Positions 28,506 through 36,810 of a stretch of 64,000 bases of DNA are shown here, in pieces. Made by a program: the position numbers and the translations under genes. Each line of letters starts with the position of its first letter. The first letter of the stretch is position 1. Origin of the DNA: Candidatus Streptomyces philanthi (GTDB lineage: Bacteria > Actinomycetota > Actinomycetes > Streptomycetales > Streptomycetaceae); the NCBI GenBank assembly GCA_018114805.1, contig CP073042.1:5067501-5131500 (forward strand). Reading direction: 5' to 3'. Under the pieces are notes generated by a model. The model had not been told where the DNA came from. It was given only the letters and a program-made list of their open reading frames with translations, and searched no databases.

Positions 28506-29429
28506 TCAGTCGGTCCCGTCTTCGATCTGGTGAGCGAGGGGTGGGCCGATGCGGAAGTCCTCGGCGACGTCCAGGAAGGTCACGGTGGACTCCAGGGGCC
28601 CGTCGGCCGCTTGGCCGCGCATCCTGAACCGCTTGGTGGTCTGGGTGGCGTCGTTGACCCACCCGTCCATGGTGAAGCGCGTGATCCCCTGGGCCTCGTA
28701 CTTCTTGGCGGCGGTCGGGGGCGACAGGCGCCGGGACCAGCTCAGCGTCTCGTCCTTGGCCATGGTGCGCAGCTCGGCGGTGCTCATTTCCCTGTACAGG
28801 CGGTAGTGAGTGGTACGCACACCGTCGATGGTCTCGGAGCCGATCCTGCGCCCCTCGTGCAGACGATCGGGAGAGAGGGTCGTGCCGTCCTCCGTCCCCG
28901 CGAGATCGTCAGCCGGCTGCTCCCGGTCCGTACCGCGCTCTCTCTTCTGGGGCAGCGCGTCGGTCACCCTGGTCCAGGGCTTGTCTCCGGACGCCTCAGC
29001 CTCCGGGTCCCTGAGGTAGAGGGTGCTCCCGACCGTCCGTAGCTCTATGACGGGCTTTCCGCCCGGGACCGGCATGTACATCCGCCGGCTCATCGCGCGG
29101 GGCTTGTCGGTCATCGCTATCTCGGAGTACAGGTACCCACTCTCGCGGTCCCAGGTGGTCACCCGCATGTGGATCGCGTTGATGTCCTTCGTCCGCCGCG
29201 TGGCCTCATCACGCGTGGGCTCGGTCTTCGCCGCCCGGTCGGAGCCCGCCGTCGGGCTCGGTCGCGCTGTCGGCTTCGCACTCGGTTCCGCTACCACCCG
29301 CCGCTGCACGTCGGCGAGGGACGACGACGAACCGCAGCCGGCCGCCCCGCCGCACAGCAGCAGGCTGCCGAGGACGGCGCCGATCGTCCACGTGCGTCTT
29401 TGTTCGCGCGCGTGTAAGGCATTGGTCAT
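28506..29429 (-). CDS. LppX/LprG-like lipoprotein, copy 1
   Basis: A 307-residue lipoprotein. The signal peptide ends in GGAAGC, followed by a low-complexity linker and a domain with alternating beta-strand patterns (AIHMRVTTWDR, HYRLYREMSTAELRTM, KYEAQGITRFTMDGWVND) like LprG/LppX lipid-carrier folds. It is paralogous to the next gene: both start with a GGGATATATG/GGGTTACATG context and share the beta-strand layout. After the TGA the same frame continues for 17 codons (DWSDLAEEFREFGVVLP) to a TAG at 28452, so the stop may itself be a recent truncation. GTG 29438 is an alternative start. Confidence 0.75.
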   Translation of the reverse strand: MTNALHAREQRRTWTIGAVLGSLLLCGGAAGCGSSSSLADVQRRVVAEPSAKPTARPSPTAGSDRAAKTEPTRDEATRRTKDINAIHMRVTTWDRESGYLYSEIAMTDKPRAMSRRMYMPVPGGKPVIELRTVGSTLYLRDPEAEASGDKPWTRVTDALPQKRERGTDREQPADDLAGTEDGTTLSPDRLHEGRRIGSETIDGVRTTHYRLYREMSTAELRTMAKDETLSWSRRLSPPTAAKKYEAQGITRFTMDGWVNDATQTTKRFRMRGQAADGPLESTVTFLDVAEDFRIGPPLAHQIEDGTD

Positions 29430-29449
29430 ATATCCCACCCCTGTTCATT

Positions 29450-29499
29450 ATGGAGTGCTTTGTGCGCAACCTGCATGGAGTGCTTTGTGCGCAACCTGC
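29450..29499. repeat. 25-bp perfect tandem duplication upstream of lipoprotein 1
   Basis: The unit ATGGAGTGCTTTGTGCGCAA plus CCTGC occurs at 29450-29474 and again at 29475-29499. On the minus strand this doubles a TTGCGCACAAAGC element just upstream of the lipoprotein start, so a promoter or operator element may be duplicated. Confidence 0.8.
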
Positions 29500-29689
29500 G
29501 GACTTTAGTGCACGCATAACGGACGGGTGGTGGAGGGTGGCGGTGCCGGCCCCTGGCTCAAATGCCGAGCACAGGCGGGCACTTGGCGGGTCATGTCGGC
29601 GGGAGCGGCACGGGGGTCACGCGGGGCGCGCGGAGCCCCCGAGCCGCCCTTCCGCTAGTCGCTCGTTCCGGTGCGTGGAGTCGACCGGC

Positions 29690-30498
29690 TCACGATCCGG
29701 TCGGTGGCGGGTCGATGCTGAACCCCGAGTTGATGCCGTCGTAGGTCAGGGCCATCTCCATCGGCTCGGCGGACGACGCGCCCTTGAGCACGTACTGCCT
29801 GGCGAAGCCCTCGGCGTCGATCCACAGTTCGGCCGTGAACCGCCGTACGCCCCTCGCCTCGTACTGCGGGTGCGCGCGCAGGGTCGGGTCCTTGACGTGG
29901 GCGAGTTCGGCGCGGAGCGCGGCGACGGTCAGGGTGCCCCGGTAGCGGGTGGTCTCGGCGCCCACCCGGCGTACGCCGTCGAGACGCGCGGGCGGCGACG
30001 AGGGGCCCATCGGGTTCTGCAGCGCCTGGTCGGCCAGGTGGTCCCAGCCGCCGTTCACGCTCGGCGCGCCACCCCGCCTGACCCAGGGCCGTCGCTCGAC
30101 GCCTGCGCGTACGTGACTCCGTCGACGACCCGCTCGCGCGCCCGCACGTCGGGGCTCTCCTCGGGCGCGAAGTCCTCCCGGTCCATGCTGAACGGCTTGA
30201 AGGTCAGCGCCGCCGTGCTGGCCCGCATGGTCTCGCCGGGCATCTCGACGCTCAGGGTGATGCGGAGCGAGGTGACCTGTTGGAGCTGGCGGGCGGCCTC
30301 GCGTACGGCCTGCGCGGGCGGTACCGGGGCCGGCGACGTGCTCGCGCGCGGGCTGACACCTGTGAGTCGGGGGTCGTCGTCGGCGGTGGACGACGACTCG
30401 CCGCAGCCGGTCGCCGCGCCACACAGCAGCGCGGCGGCGATCACCGCGACCACCGCCCGCTTGGGTCTGTGGTGTCGCGTACGTAAGCCAGTATTCAT
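29690..30498 (-). pseudogene. LppX/LprG-like lipoprotein, copy 2 (frameshift)
   Basis: A paralogue of the preceding lipoprotein. It has a signal peptide with lipobox GAATGC and the linker ADDDPRLTGVSPRASTSPAP, then SLRITLSVEMPGETMRAST. The frame breaks near 30085 in a GC-rich run (GACGGCCCTGGGTCAGG). The remainder (NGGWDHLADQALQNPMG ... YDGINSGFSIDPPPTGS) is in another frame. ATG 30498 has GGAG eight bases upstream. Confidence 0.75.
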
Positions 30499-30634
30499 GT
30501 AACCCACTCCTGTGCGCAGTCGCGCCCCTGTGGCCCGGCGCGCGGATCCTAGCGTGCCCCGGCACACGCGCCCGAGGTGGGGCCGGGAACGCACACCCGA
30601 ACCCACCCGCTCGTGCTCGACCCCGCGCCCCGCG

Positions 30635-31823
30635 TCAGCGCTCCAGGACGAGGGCCTGGCCCTGGCCGACCCGATGCACAGGGCAGCCAGCCCCACGCCC
30701 GAGCCGGCGGCGGCGAGTTGGTGGGCCACCGAGCCTGCCAGTCGGGCGCCGGAGCAGCCGAGGGGGTGGCCGATGGCGATGGCGCCGCCACGGGGTTGAC
30801 AATCTCCGGGTCGAGGTCGGGCCACTCGGCCAGGCAGCCGAGCGCCTGGGCCGCGAACGCCTCGTTCAGCTCGAAGGTGGCTAGGTCGGCCAAGGTGTGG
30901 CCGGTGCGCTCCAGCACCTGGCGCACCGCCCGCACCGGGCCGAGGCCGAAGTACTCGGGCTCGATGCCGGTAACCGCCGTCGCCCGCACGCGGGCCAGCG
31001 GCTCGCGCCCGCTGGTCCGCAGCCCCTCCTCGTCGCAGAGCATCAGCGCCGCCGCGCCGTCGTTTAGCGGCAAGGAGTTGCCGGCCGTGACCGTGCCGCC
31101 CTCGCGGAACGCGGGCCGCAGCCGGGCCAGCGCGTCGAGCGAGGTGTTCTGGCGGATGGTCTCGTCCCGGTCGAGCGAGGCCGCCGGGTAGGCCACCACC
31201 TCCGCGTCGTACGCCCCGTTCTTCCAGGCCCGGCCGCCTTGTCGTGGCTGGCGAGCGCGAACGCGTCCTGGGCCTGCCGGCTGATCCCGTGCCGGTCGGC
31301 GATGAGTTCGGCGCCCTCGCCGAGCGCGATCGTCCACTGCGGCCGCATCTTCGGGTTGGTCATCCGCCAGCCGAGCGTCGTGTTCAGCAGCGCCTGGTTG
31401 CCGGGCGGGAACGGCCGGTCTGGCTTGGGCAGCATGCAGGGCGCGCGGCTCATCGACTCGACGCTGCCCGGGATCACCACCCGCGCGTCGCTGACGGCCA
31501 CGGCGCGCACCGCCTGGACGACGGCCTCGAGCCCGGAGGCGCACAGCCGGTTGACGGTCGCGCCCGGCACCGACACCGGCAGCCCGGCCAGCAGCACCGC
31601 CATCCGGGCCACGTTGCGGTTCTCCTCGCCCGCTTCGTTGGCGTTGCCGAAGTAGACGTCGTCGATCCGGGCCGGGTCGAGGGCGGGGGGAGCGTTCCAC
31701 GAGCGCACCGAGAACATGCGCGGCGAGGTCGTCCGGGCGTATGCCGGACAGCGCGCCGCCGTACTTGCCGATCGGCGTGCGAACTGCGTCGACGATGTAC
31801 ACGTCGCGGAGGCGGTCATTCAT
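30635..31823 (-). pseudogene. acetyl-CoA acyltransferase / 3-oxoadipyl-CoA thiolase-like (about four frameshifts)
   Basis: A thiolase of about 395 residues, similar to PcaF/PaaJ. It begins MNDRLRDVYIVDAVRTPIGK and its fragments lie in different frames: YFGNANEAGEENRNVARMAV, the nucleophile motif TVNRLCASGLEAVVQAV, the middle part to DAFALASHDKAA, then YDAEVVAYPAASLDRDETI, GGAIAIGHPLGCSGARL and LCIG with an out-of-frame ending to the TGA at 30635. Breaks fall near 31690, 31235, 30790 and 30680. Active-site residues are still recognisable, so decay is recent. The fadA thiolase at 20596 remains intact. Confidence 0.85.
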
Positions 31824-32138
31824 GCGGTGGTGGTCCCTCGTGTGAAGGTGAGCCGGTGGATGACGGTCGTGCCGAGGACGGTGCGGGATTCTTGGGGCGG
31901 CCCTGGTGGGCGGCGGTCCGGTCGAACGGTGGGGTGGTTCAGCCGGTGCGCAGCACCCAGTCCGCCGACCGATCGTCCGTTCGGCGGGTGGGGATACTCG
32001 TCCGTGCCGCTCACCCTGCGCTGAGTCTCCGCACCCTGGCACGCAGTGTCAATGGGGCCCGCTCGGCTGTCACTGAAGGCCGCCGTCGAGGGGTGGGGGT
32101 GCGACAGCCGGGCCGGGGCACGGTGAGAGAGTGGGGGT
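31824..32138. other. divergent spacer between the thiolase and hemY
   Basis: 315 bp without a gene. It likely holds outward promoters for both sides. GAGAGAGTGGGGG is the hemY ribosome-site region. Confidence 0.4.
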
Positions 32139-33560
32139 ATGAGCGAAACGCACGTTCCCGCCCCCCAGGTGCGTCAGGTGATCGTCATCGGTGGCGGCAT
32201 CTCCGGCCTGGCCGCCGCCCACCGGCTCACCGGCGGCGGCGCGCGGGTCACCCTCCTGGAGGCGGGCGGGCGGCTCGGCGGCAAGCTGTACGCGGGCGAG
32301 ATCGCGGGCGTCCCGGTGGACCTCGGCGCCGAGTCCATGCTGGTCCGCTGCCCCGAGGCGATGGAGCTGGCCCGCGCCGTGGGGCTCGCCGACGACCTGC
32401 GCCCGCCCGCGGCCTCGGCCGCCGACCTGTACACGCGCGGCGCGCTGCGTCCCATGCCCACCGGGCACCTGATGGGCGTCCCGGGCGACCTGGCCCCGCT
32501 CGCCGCCTCCGGCGTGCTCAGCGACGCCGGCCTCGCCCGTGTCTGTGAGGACGCGACGCCGCCCCCGGTCGAGCTGGGCGAGGACGTCGGCATCGGCGAC
32601 TACATCGCCGCCCGGCTCGGCCGCGAGGTCGTCGACCGGCTGGTGGAGCCGCTGCTCGGCGGCGTGTACGCGGGCGACGCGTACCGGATCTCGATGCGCG
32701 CCGCCGTGCCGCAGCTCTACGAGGCGGCGCGCGCCGAGGGCTCGCTCACCGAGGGCGTGCGGGCGCTGCTGCGCCGGTCGGCCGAGGCCGCCCCGCCCGG
32801 CCCTGTCTTCATGGGCATCGACGGCGGAGTCGGGCGGCTCCCGCTGGCCGTCGCCGACGCGGTGCGCGCCGGCGGCGGCCAGGTGCGCATGCACGCCCCG
32901 GTGCGCCGCCTGGCGCGCACCGGGACCGGCTGGAACGTGATCACCGACGACGGCACGGTGTACCCGGCCGACGCCGTGCTGCTCGCGCTGCCGGCCCCCG
33001 CCGCCGCCCGGCTGCTGGCCGCCGACGCGCCGGGCGCCGCCGCCGAGTTGTCCGGCGTCGAGTACGCCTCGGTGGCGCTGGCCACGATGGCCTTCCGGCG
33101 CGCGGAGGTGGCCGTGCTCCCGGACAGCCGGGGCTTCCTGGTGCCCTCCGTGGACGGCCTGACGATCAAGGCGTCCACGTTCTCCAGCAACAAGTGGGGC
33201 TGGGTCGCCGACGCGGACCCCGACCTGTTCGTGCTGCGCACCTCCGTCGGCCGGCACGGCGACGAGGGGGACCTGGAGCGCGAGGACGCCGAGTTGGTCG
33301 AGCGGTCGCTGACCGACCTGCGCACCGCGACGGGGCTGACCGCCCGCCCCGTGGCCAGCCGCGTCGAGCGCTGGACGGGCGGGCTGCCGCAGTATCCGGT
33401 CGGCCACCTCGGTCGGGTCGCCCGGGTGCGCGAGCAGGTGGCCAAGCTGCCGGTGCTGCGGGTGTGTGGCGCGGCCTACGACGGCGTGGGCATCCCGGCG
33501 TGCGTGGCCAGCGCGCACGCCGCGGCCGACGAACTCCTGGCGACCACGCCCGCCGCCTGA
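32139..33560 (+). CDS. hemY: coproporphyrinogen III / protoporphyrinogen IX oxidase
   Basis: A 473-residue FAD enzyme. QVIVIGGGISGLAAAHRLTG gives the dinucleotide-binding fold near residue 13, LLEAGGRLGGKL the second contact, and VEPLLGGVYAGDAYRISMRA and CGAAYDGVGIPACVASA are family-specific. In actinobacteria this HemY/CgoX type oxidises coproporphyrinogen III before iron insertion. It is intact and 131 bp upstream of hemQ, with which it works. Confidence 0.94.
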   Translation: MSETHVPAPQVRQVIVIGGGISGLAAAHRLTGGGARVTLLEAGGRLGGKLYAGEIAGVPVDLGAESMLVRCPEAMELARAVGLADDLRPPAASAADLYTRGALRPMPTGHLMGVPGDLAPLAASGVLSDAGLARVCEDATPPPVELGEDVGIGDYIAARLGREVVDRLVEPLLGGVYAGDAYRISMRAAVPQLYEAARAEGSLTEGVRALLRRSAEAAPPGPVFMGIDGGVGRLPLAVADAVRAGGGQVRMHAPVRRLARTGTGWNVITDDGTVYPADAVLLALPAPAAARLLAADAPGAAAELSGVEYASVALATMAFRRAEVAVLPDSRGFLVPSVDGLTIKASTFSSNKWGWVADADPDLFVLRTSVGRHGDEGDLEREDAELVERSLTDLRTATGLTARPVASRVERWTGGLPQYPVGHLGRVARVREQVAKLPVLRVCGAAYDGVGIPACVASAHAAADELLATTPAA

Positions 33561-33624
33561 AGACTTCCGACAGAGCCCGCGACCGTGCCCCGCAGCGGGC
33601 ACCGGGCCCTGCCGCGGGGTACCG

Positions 33625-33680
33625 CCGGACGCAAGTGAAGAGTGACCGGACGCAAGTGACCGGACGCAAGTGAAGAGTGA
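33625..33680. repeat. three-copy 14-bp direct repeat between hemY and hemQ
   Basis: CCGGACGCAAGTGA occurs at 33625, 33646 and 33660. Copies 1 and 3 are each followed by AGAGTGA. The array ends 11 bases before the hemQ start and overlaps its GAAGAGGAAC ribosome region. Confidence 0.85.
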
Positions 33681-33691
33681 GAAGAGGAACG

Positions 33692-34408
33692 ATGACTGCT
33701 GCTCCAGACAAGACGTCGAACGCCGGCAAGCGGGCCAAGGATCTGAACGAGGTCATCCGCTACACCCTGTGGTCGGTGTTCAAACTGCGCGACGTGCTGC
33801 CCGCTGACCGTGGCGGCTACGCCGAGGAGGTGGAGGAGCTGTACGCGCGGCTCGCCGCCGCCGACGTGACGGTGCGCGGCACGTACGACGTGTCGGGGCT
33901 GCGCGCCGACGCGGACCTGATGATCTGGTGGCACGCGGAGACCGCGGAGGCGTTGCAGGACGCGTACAACCGCTTCCGCCGCACCCGGCTGGGCCGCGCC
34001 CTTGAGCCCGTCTGGTCGAACATGGCGCTGCACCGCCCCGCGGAGTTCAACAAGTCGCACATCCCCGCGTTCCTCGCCGACGAGGAGCCACGCGAATGGG
34101 TCAGCGTCTACCCGTTCGTGCGCTCCTACGACTGGTACCTGCTGCCGGACGAGGACCGTCGCCGGATGCTCGCCGACCACGGCAAGATGGCGCGCGGATT
34201 CCCCGACGTGCGGGCCAACACGGTGCCCGCGTTCTCGCTGGGCGACTACGAGTGGCTGTTGGCTTTGGAGGCGGACGAGCTCTACCGGATCGTGGACCTG
34301 ATGCGCCACCTGCGGGCGTCCGAGGCGCGGTTGCACGTCCGCGAGGAGGTGCCGTTCTTCACCGGCCGTCGCCGCCCCGTGGCCGAACTGGTCGCCGGCC
34401 TGGCGTAG
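33692..34408 (+). CDS. hemQ: coproheme decarboxylase (chlorite-dismutase family)
   Basis: A 238-residue HemQ/ChdC that converts coproheme to heme b, the last step of the coproporphyrin pathway. Segments seen are RYTLWSVFKLRDVL, ADLMIWWHAETAEALQDAYN, VSVYPFVRSYDWYLLP (with the catalytic Tyr) and MLADHGKMARGFPDVRANTV, which includes the heme-ligand His. It is intact. ATG 33692 follows GAAGAGGAAC; a GTG at 33677 lies just upstream in frame. Confidence 0.95.
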   Translation: MTAAPDKTSNAGKRAKDLNEVIRYTLWSVFKLRDVLPADRGGYAEEVEELYARLAAADVTVRGTYDVSGLRADADLMIWWHAETAEALQDAYNRFRRTRLGRALEPVWSNMALHRPAEFNKSHIPAFLADEEPREWVSVYPFVRSYDWYLLPDEDRRRMLADHGKMARGFPDVRANTVPAFSLGDYEWLLALEADELYRIVDLMRHLRASEARLHVREEVPFFTGRRRPVAELVAGLA

Positions 34409-34452
34409 TCGCGCACGCCGGGCGCGTACCGGTGGCGCGGCGGCGACGCGGT

Positions 34453-34478
34453 CGGGCGCGGCCTCGCCGCCGCGCCCG
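34453..34478. terminator. hairpin between hemQ and the converging TIGR04222 gene
   Basis: CGGGCGCGG (34453-34461) pairs perfectly with CCGCGCCCG (34470-34478) over an 8-base loop. Confidence 0.5.
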
Positions 34479-34589
34479 CGCCCCGGCGCCGCCGTCCGGC
34501 GCGGCCCCGCCCCGGCGAGCGCGGGCCGGGCCCGCCGGACGACTTGGGGCCGTCGTGGGCCCCGGGCAGGCGGGTGAGGGCGGGCCGGG

Positions 34590-35609
34590 TCAGGGCAGGG
34601 CGCGGCGTCGGCCGCCGCGCAGCGCGGCGCGGAGCGCGGGGTCGGACAGGCCGGCGGCGCCGTGGATGGCGAGGACGGTGAGCGCGGCCCGTTCGGCGCG
34701 CTTGGCCGGGCCGTTCGGGTCGTACGGTTCGCCCGGCACGCCGCGCTCCGCCGGCCCTGGTGCCCCCGCGGCCGCCCGTGCCGCGCCGTCGCCCGCGCCG
34801 GGGCCTGCGGGCGGCTGGCCGTCGCCCCGTTCGCCGGGCCCGCCCCGGTCCTGCCCGTCGTCCCGGGCGCCCGGGACGCCCCGGTCGCCGGGTTGGGGCG
34901 CGGGCCCGTCGGCCGGTGGGGCGGTGCCGTCCGGCAGCCGGTCCTCGCGCGGCGGCACCAGGATCTGGCCGAGCCGCTGTTGACCCGCGGGGGAGGCCCA
35001 CCGGGTGTATGGGTGGACCTCGACGCGCGCTATGGCCAGGCAGCCGGTGGTGGCCACCAGGGGCAGCGCGAACCAGGCCGCGACCGTGCCCGTGCCGGTC
35101 TGCGGCGGCACCATCACCAGCGCCGCGACCGCGGTCACCAGGATCAACGCGCAGGCGCCGCGCATGTGGGCGATGGCGGCGGCGACCCCGGCCCGGGCCG
35201 CGTCGGGCACCGCGAGGCCGGCCAGGACCAGACGGTCGGCCAGCGCCCGCACCGGTTCGGCGGCGGCCACCGCCGAGCGCACCGGCGGCACGGGCGCCTG
35301 CCCGGCCGAGCCGATGGCCTGGATTAGCGAGCGCTCCATCTCGTCCCGGCCCACCGGGTCGACCACGGTGACCCAGCCCGTGTGGGCGAGCAGCAGCCGC
35401 CGCTCGCGGTGCATGGCGACGAGGGCGAGATCGCTTACCCGGTACGGGCCTCCGGACAGGAACGCCGCTTTGTACAGAGTGAGAGCACGGTCACGGCCCG
35501 ACGGCACGGCGTCGGGGCCTTGCGCGGCGGCGACGGCCGCCTGACAGAGTCGGGCACAGGTGACAAAGGCCGCGACCCAGGCGATCACAAGAAACAGGAC
35601 CCACAGCAT
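34590..35609 (-). CDS. TIGR04222-domain membrane protein (no Cys tail)
   Basis: A 339-residue protein. A membrane segment at the N-terminus (MLWVLFLVIAWVAAFVTCA) is followed by the TIGR04222 core LYKAAFLSGGPYRVSDLALV, the strand/turn GWVTVVDPVGRDEMERSLIQ and two further membrane segments near residues 150-195. A Pro/Gly/Asp-rich cytosolic-type tail ends in a helical piece. It is a paralogue of the next gene but lacks the Gly/Cys-rich tail. It is intact. The function is unknown. Confidence 0.82.
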   Translation of the reverse strand: MLWVLFLVIAWVAAFVTCARLCQAAVAAAQGPDAVPSGRDRALTLYKAAFLSGGPYRVSDLALVAMHRERRLLLAHTGWVTVVDPVGRDEMERSLIQAIGSAGQAPVPPVRSAVAAAEPVRALADRLVLAGLAVPDAARAGVAAAIAHMRGACALILVTAVAALVMVPPQTGTGTVAAWFALPLVATTGCLAIARVEVHPYTRWASPAGQQRLGQILVPPREDRLPDGTAPPADGPAPQPGDRGVPGARDDGQDRGGPGERGDGQPPAGPGAGDGAARAAAGAPGPAERGVPGEPYDPNGPAKRAERAALTVLAIHGAAGLSDPALRAALRGGRRRALP

Positions 35610-35808
35610 GGCCGATTCTTACTCGGCCAATTCCGGCTCCGCCATGCCTTGTTCACGATACGGGCCAACAATGTGCGACCGGTGACCACGCGTGCGCGCT
35701 GGGCCCACACTTCGGAACCGGCGCGAGGTGCGGGCGGTCGCGCCTCCAGGGCGCGGGGCGGCGGATGGGGCAGCGCCCCACGCCGTGGCGTTCGCGCCAG
35801 GCCGTCGG

Positions 35809-36810
35809 TCAGCCGCCGCAGCCGCCACAACCGCCTCCGCACCCACCGCCTCCGCTACCGCATCCCCCGCCTCCGCACCCGCTGGCCCCGCATCCGGCGC
35901 CGCCCCCGCTCCGCACGAGCCCGTGCCGCAGCCGCCGCCCCCGCCGCCGGCCGAGCCCGCCCGTGCCGACTGGCCGGGCGCCGCGCCGCACCAGGTGACC
36001 TCCATGACCACCGGCACCGCCACCGCCGCCGCGCCCCCGGCGACCAGCGGCGCGGCGTAGCCCCTGCGCGCGGCCTCCTGGAGCTGGGCGCGCAGCTTCC
36101 CGCTGATCTCGCGCAGCCCCTTGGTCGCGACGCGGTTCATGGCGGCCGACACCCCGTCGCCGGCCTTGGAGCCGGTCGTCGAGGCGTACGTGAAGAAGGC
36201 CGCCTCCCCGGCCGGGGTGAGCCGGCCGCCGACCGCCGCCACGCAGACCAGCCCGCCGACGAAGCCGACAGCCAGCGAGGGCAGCAGCGCGCCGAGCGTC
36301 GAGCCGACGGAGTCGCCGAGCCCGCTGAGGCCGAGCAGCACGATGAGGAACGCGAGCCCCAGGCAGGTCATCGCCAGCGCGCGCCCGCCCCCGCCAGTGC
36401 CGGATGACGGCGGGCCGCACCATCAGGCCGCGCTCCGCGAGGCAGTCGCCGATGCCCTGCACGGTGGCGCTGCGCATAACCTCGCCGCGCAGCCGGCCGA
36501 GGCCGCCGTGCGGGGAGCGGGCGTGCGCCGCGAGGACCTCGCCCTCCACCGGGTGCCGCGCGACCGGCTGTTCGACGGTGACCACGCCCGGGTCCCCGAC
36601 GCGTATCCGCGCGTCGGCGTGGAGCGCGTACAGCGCCAGGTCCGCGACCCGCCCCGGCCCACCCGCCAGGAAGGCCGCCTCCCACACGTCGTCCGGCCGC
36701 TTCGTGTGCACCGTCGAGAGGGTGCGGCGGAAACGCCACACGCCCACGATGAGGGCGAGCAGGGCGCCGCCGACCACAGCGGCCAGCACGACCGCGAGCA
36801 CGGTGATCAT
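35809..36810 (-). pseudogene. TIGR04222 membrane protein with Gly/Cys-rich tail (two frameshifts)
   Basis: An N-terminal anchor MITVLAVVLAAVVGGALLAL is followed by the core WEAAFLAGGPGRVADLALYA. The frame breaks in a GC run near 36385-36395, continues as ALAMTCLGLAFLIVLLGL through WCGAAPGQSARAGSAGGGGG, and breaks again near 35915. The original frame then supplies a tail made almost only of Gly and Cys (GCGASGCGGGGCGSGGGG and so on), with about nine or ten cysteines in all. ATG 36810 overlaps the stop of the DUF692 gene by four bases (ATGA), so the two form one translational unit. The tail is a candidate substrate of that enzyme. Confidence 0.8.

Noticed and set aside
33625..33680. CRISPR-like array between hemY and hemQ
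   Set aside because: Units are 14 bp, nearly contiguous, lack unique spacers of regular length, and no cas gene is present.
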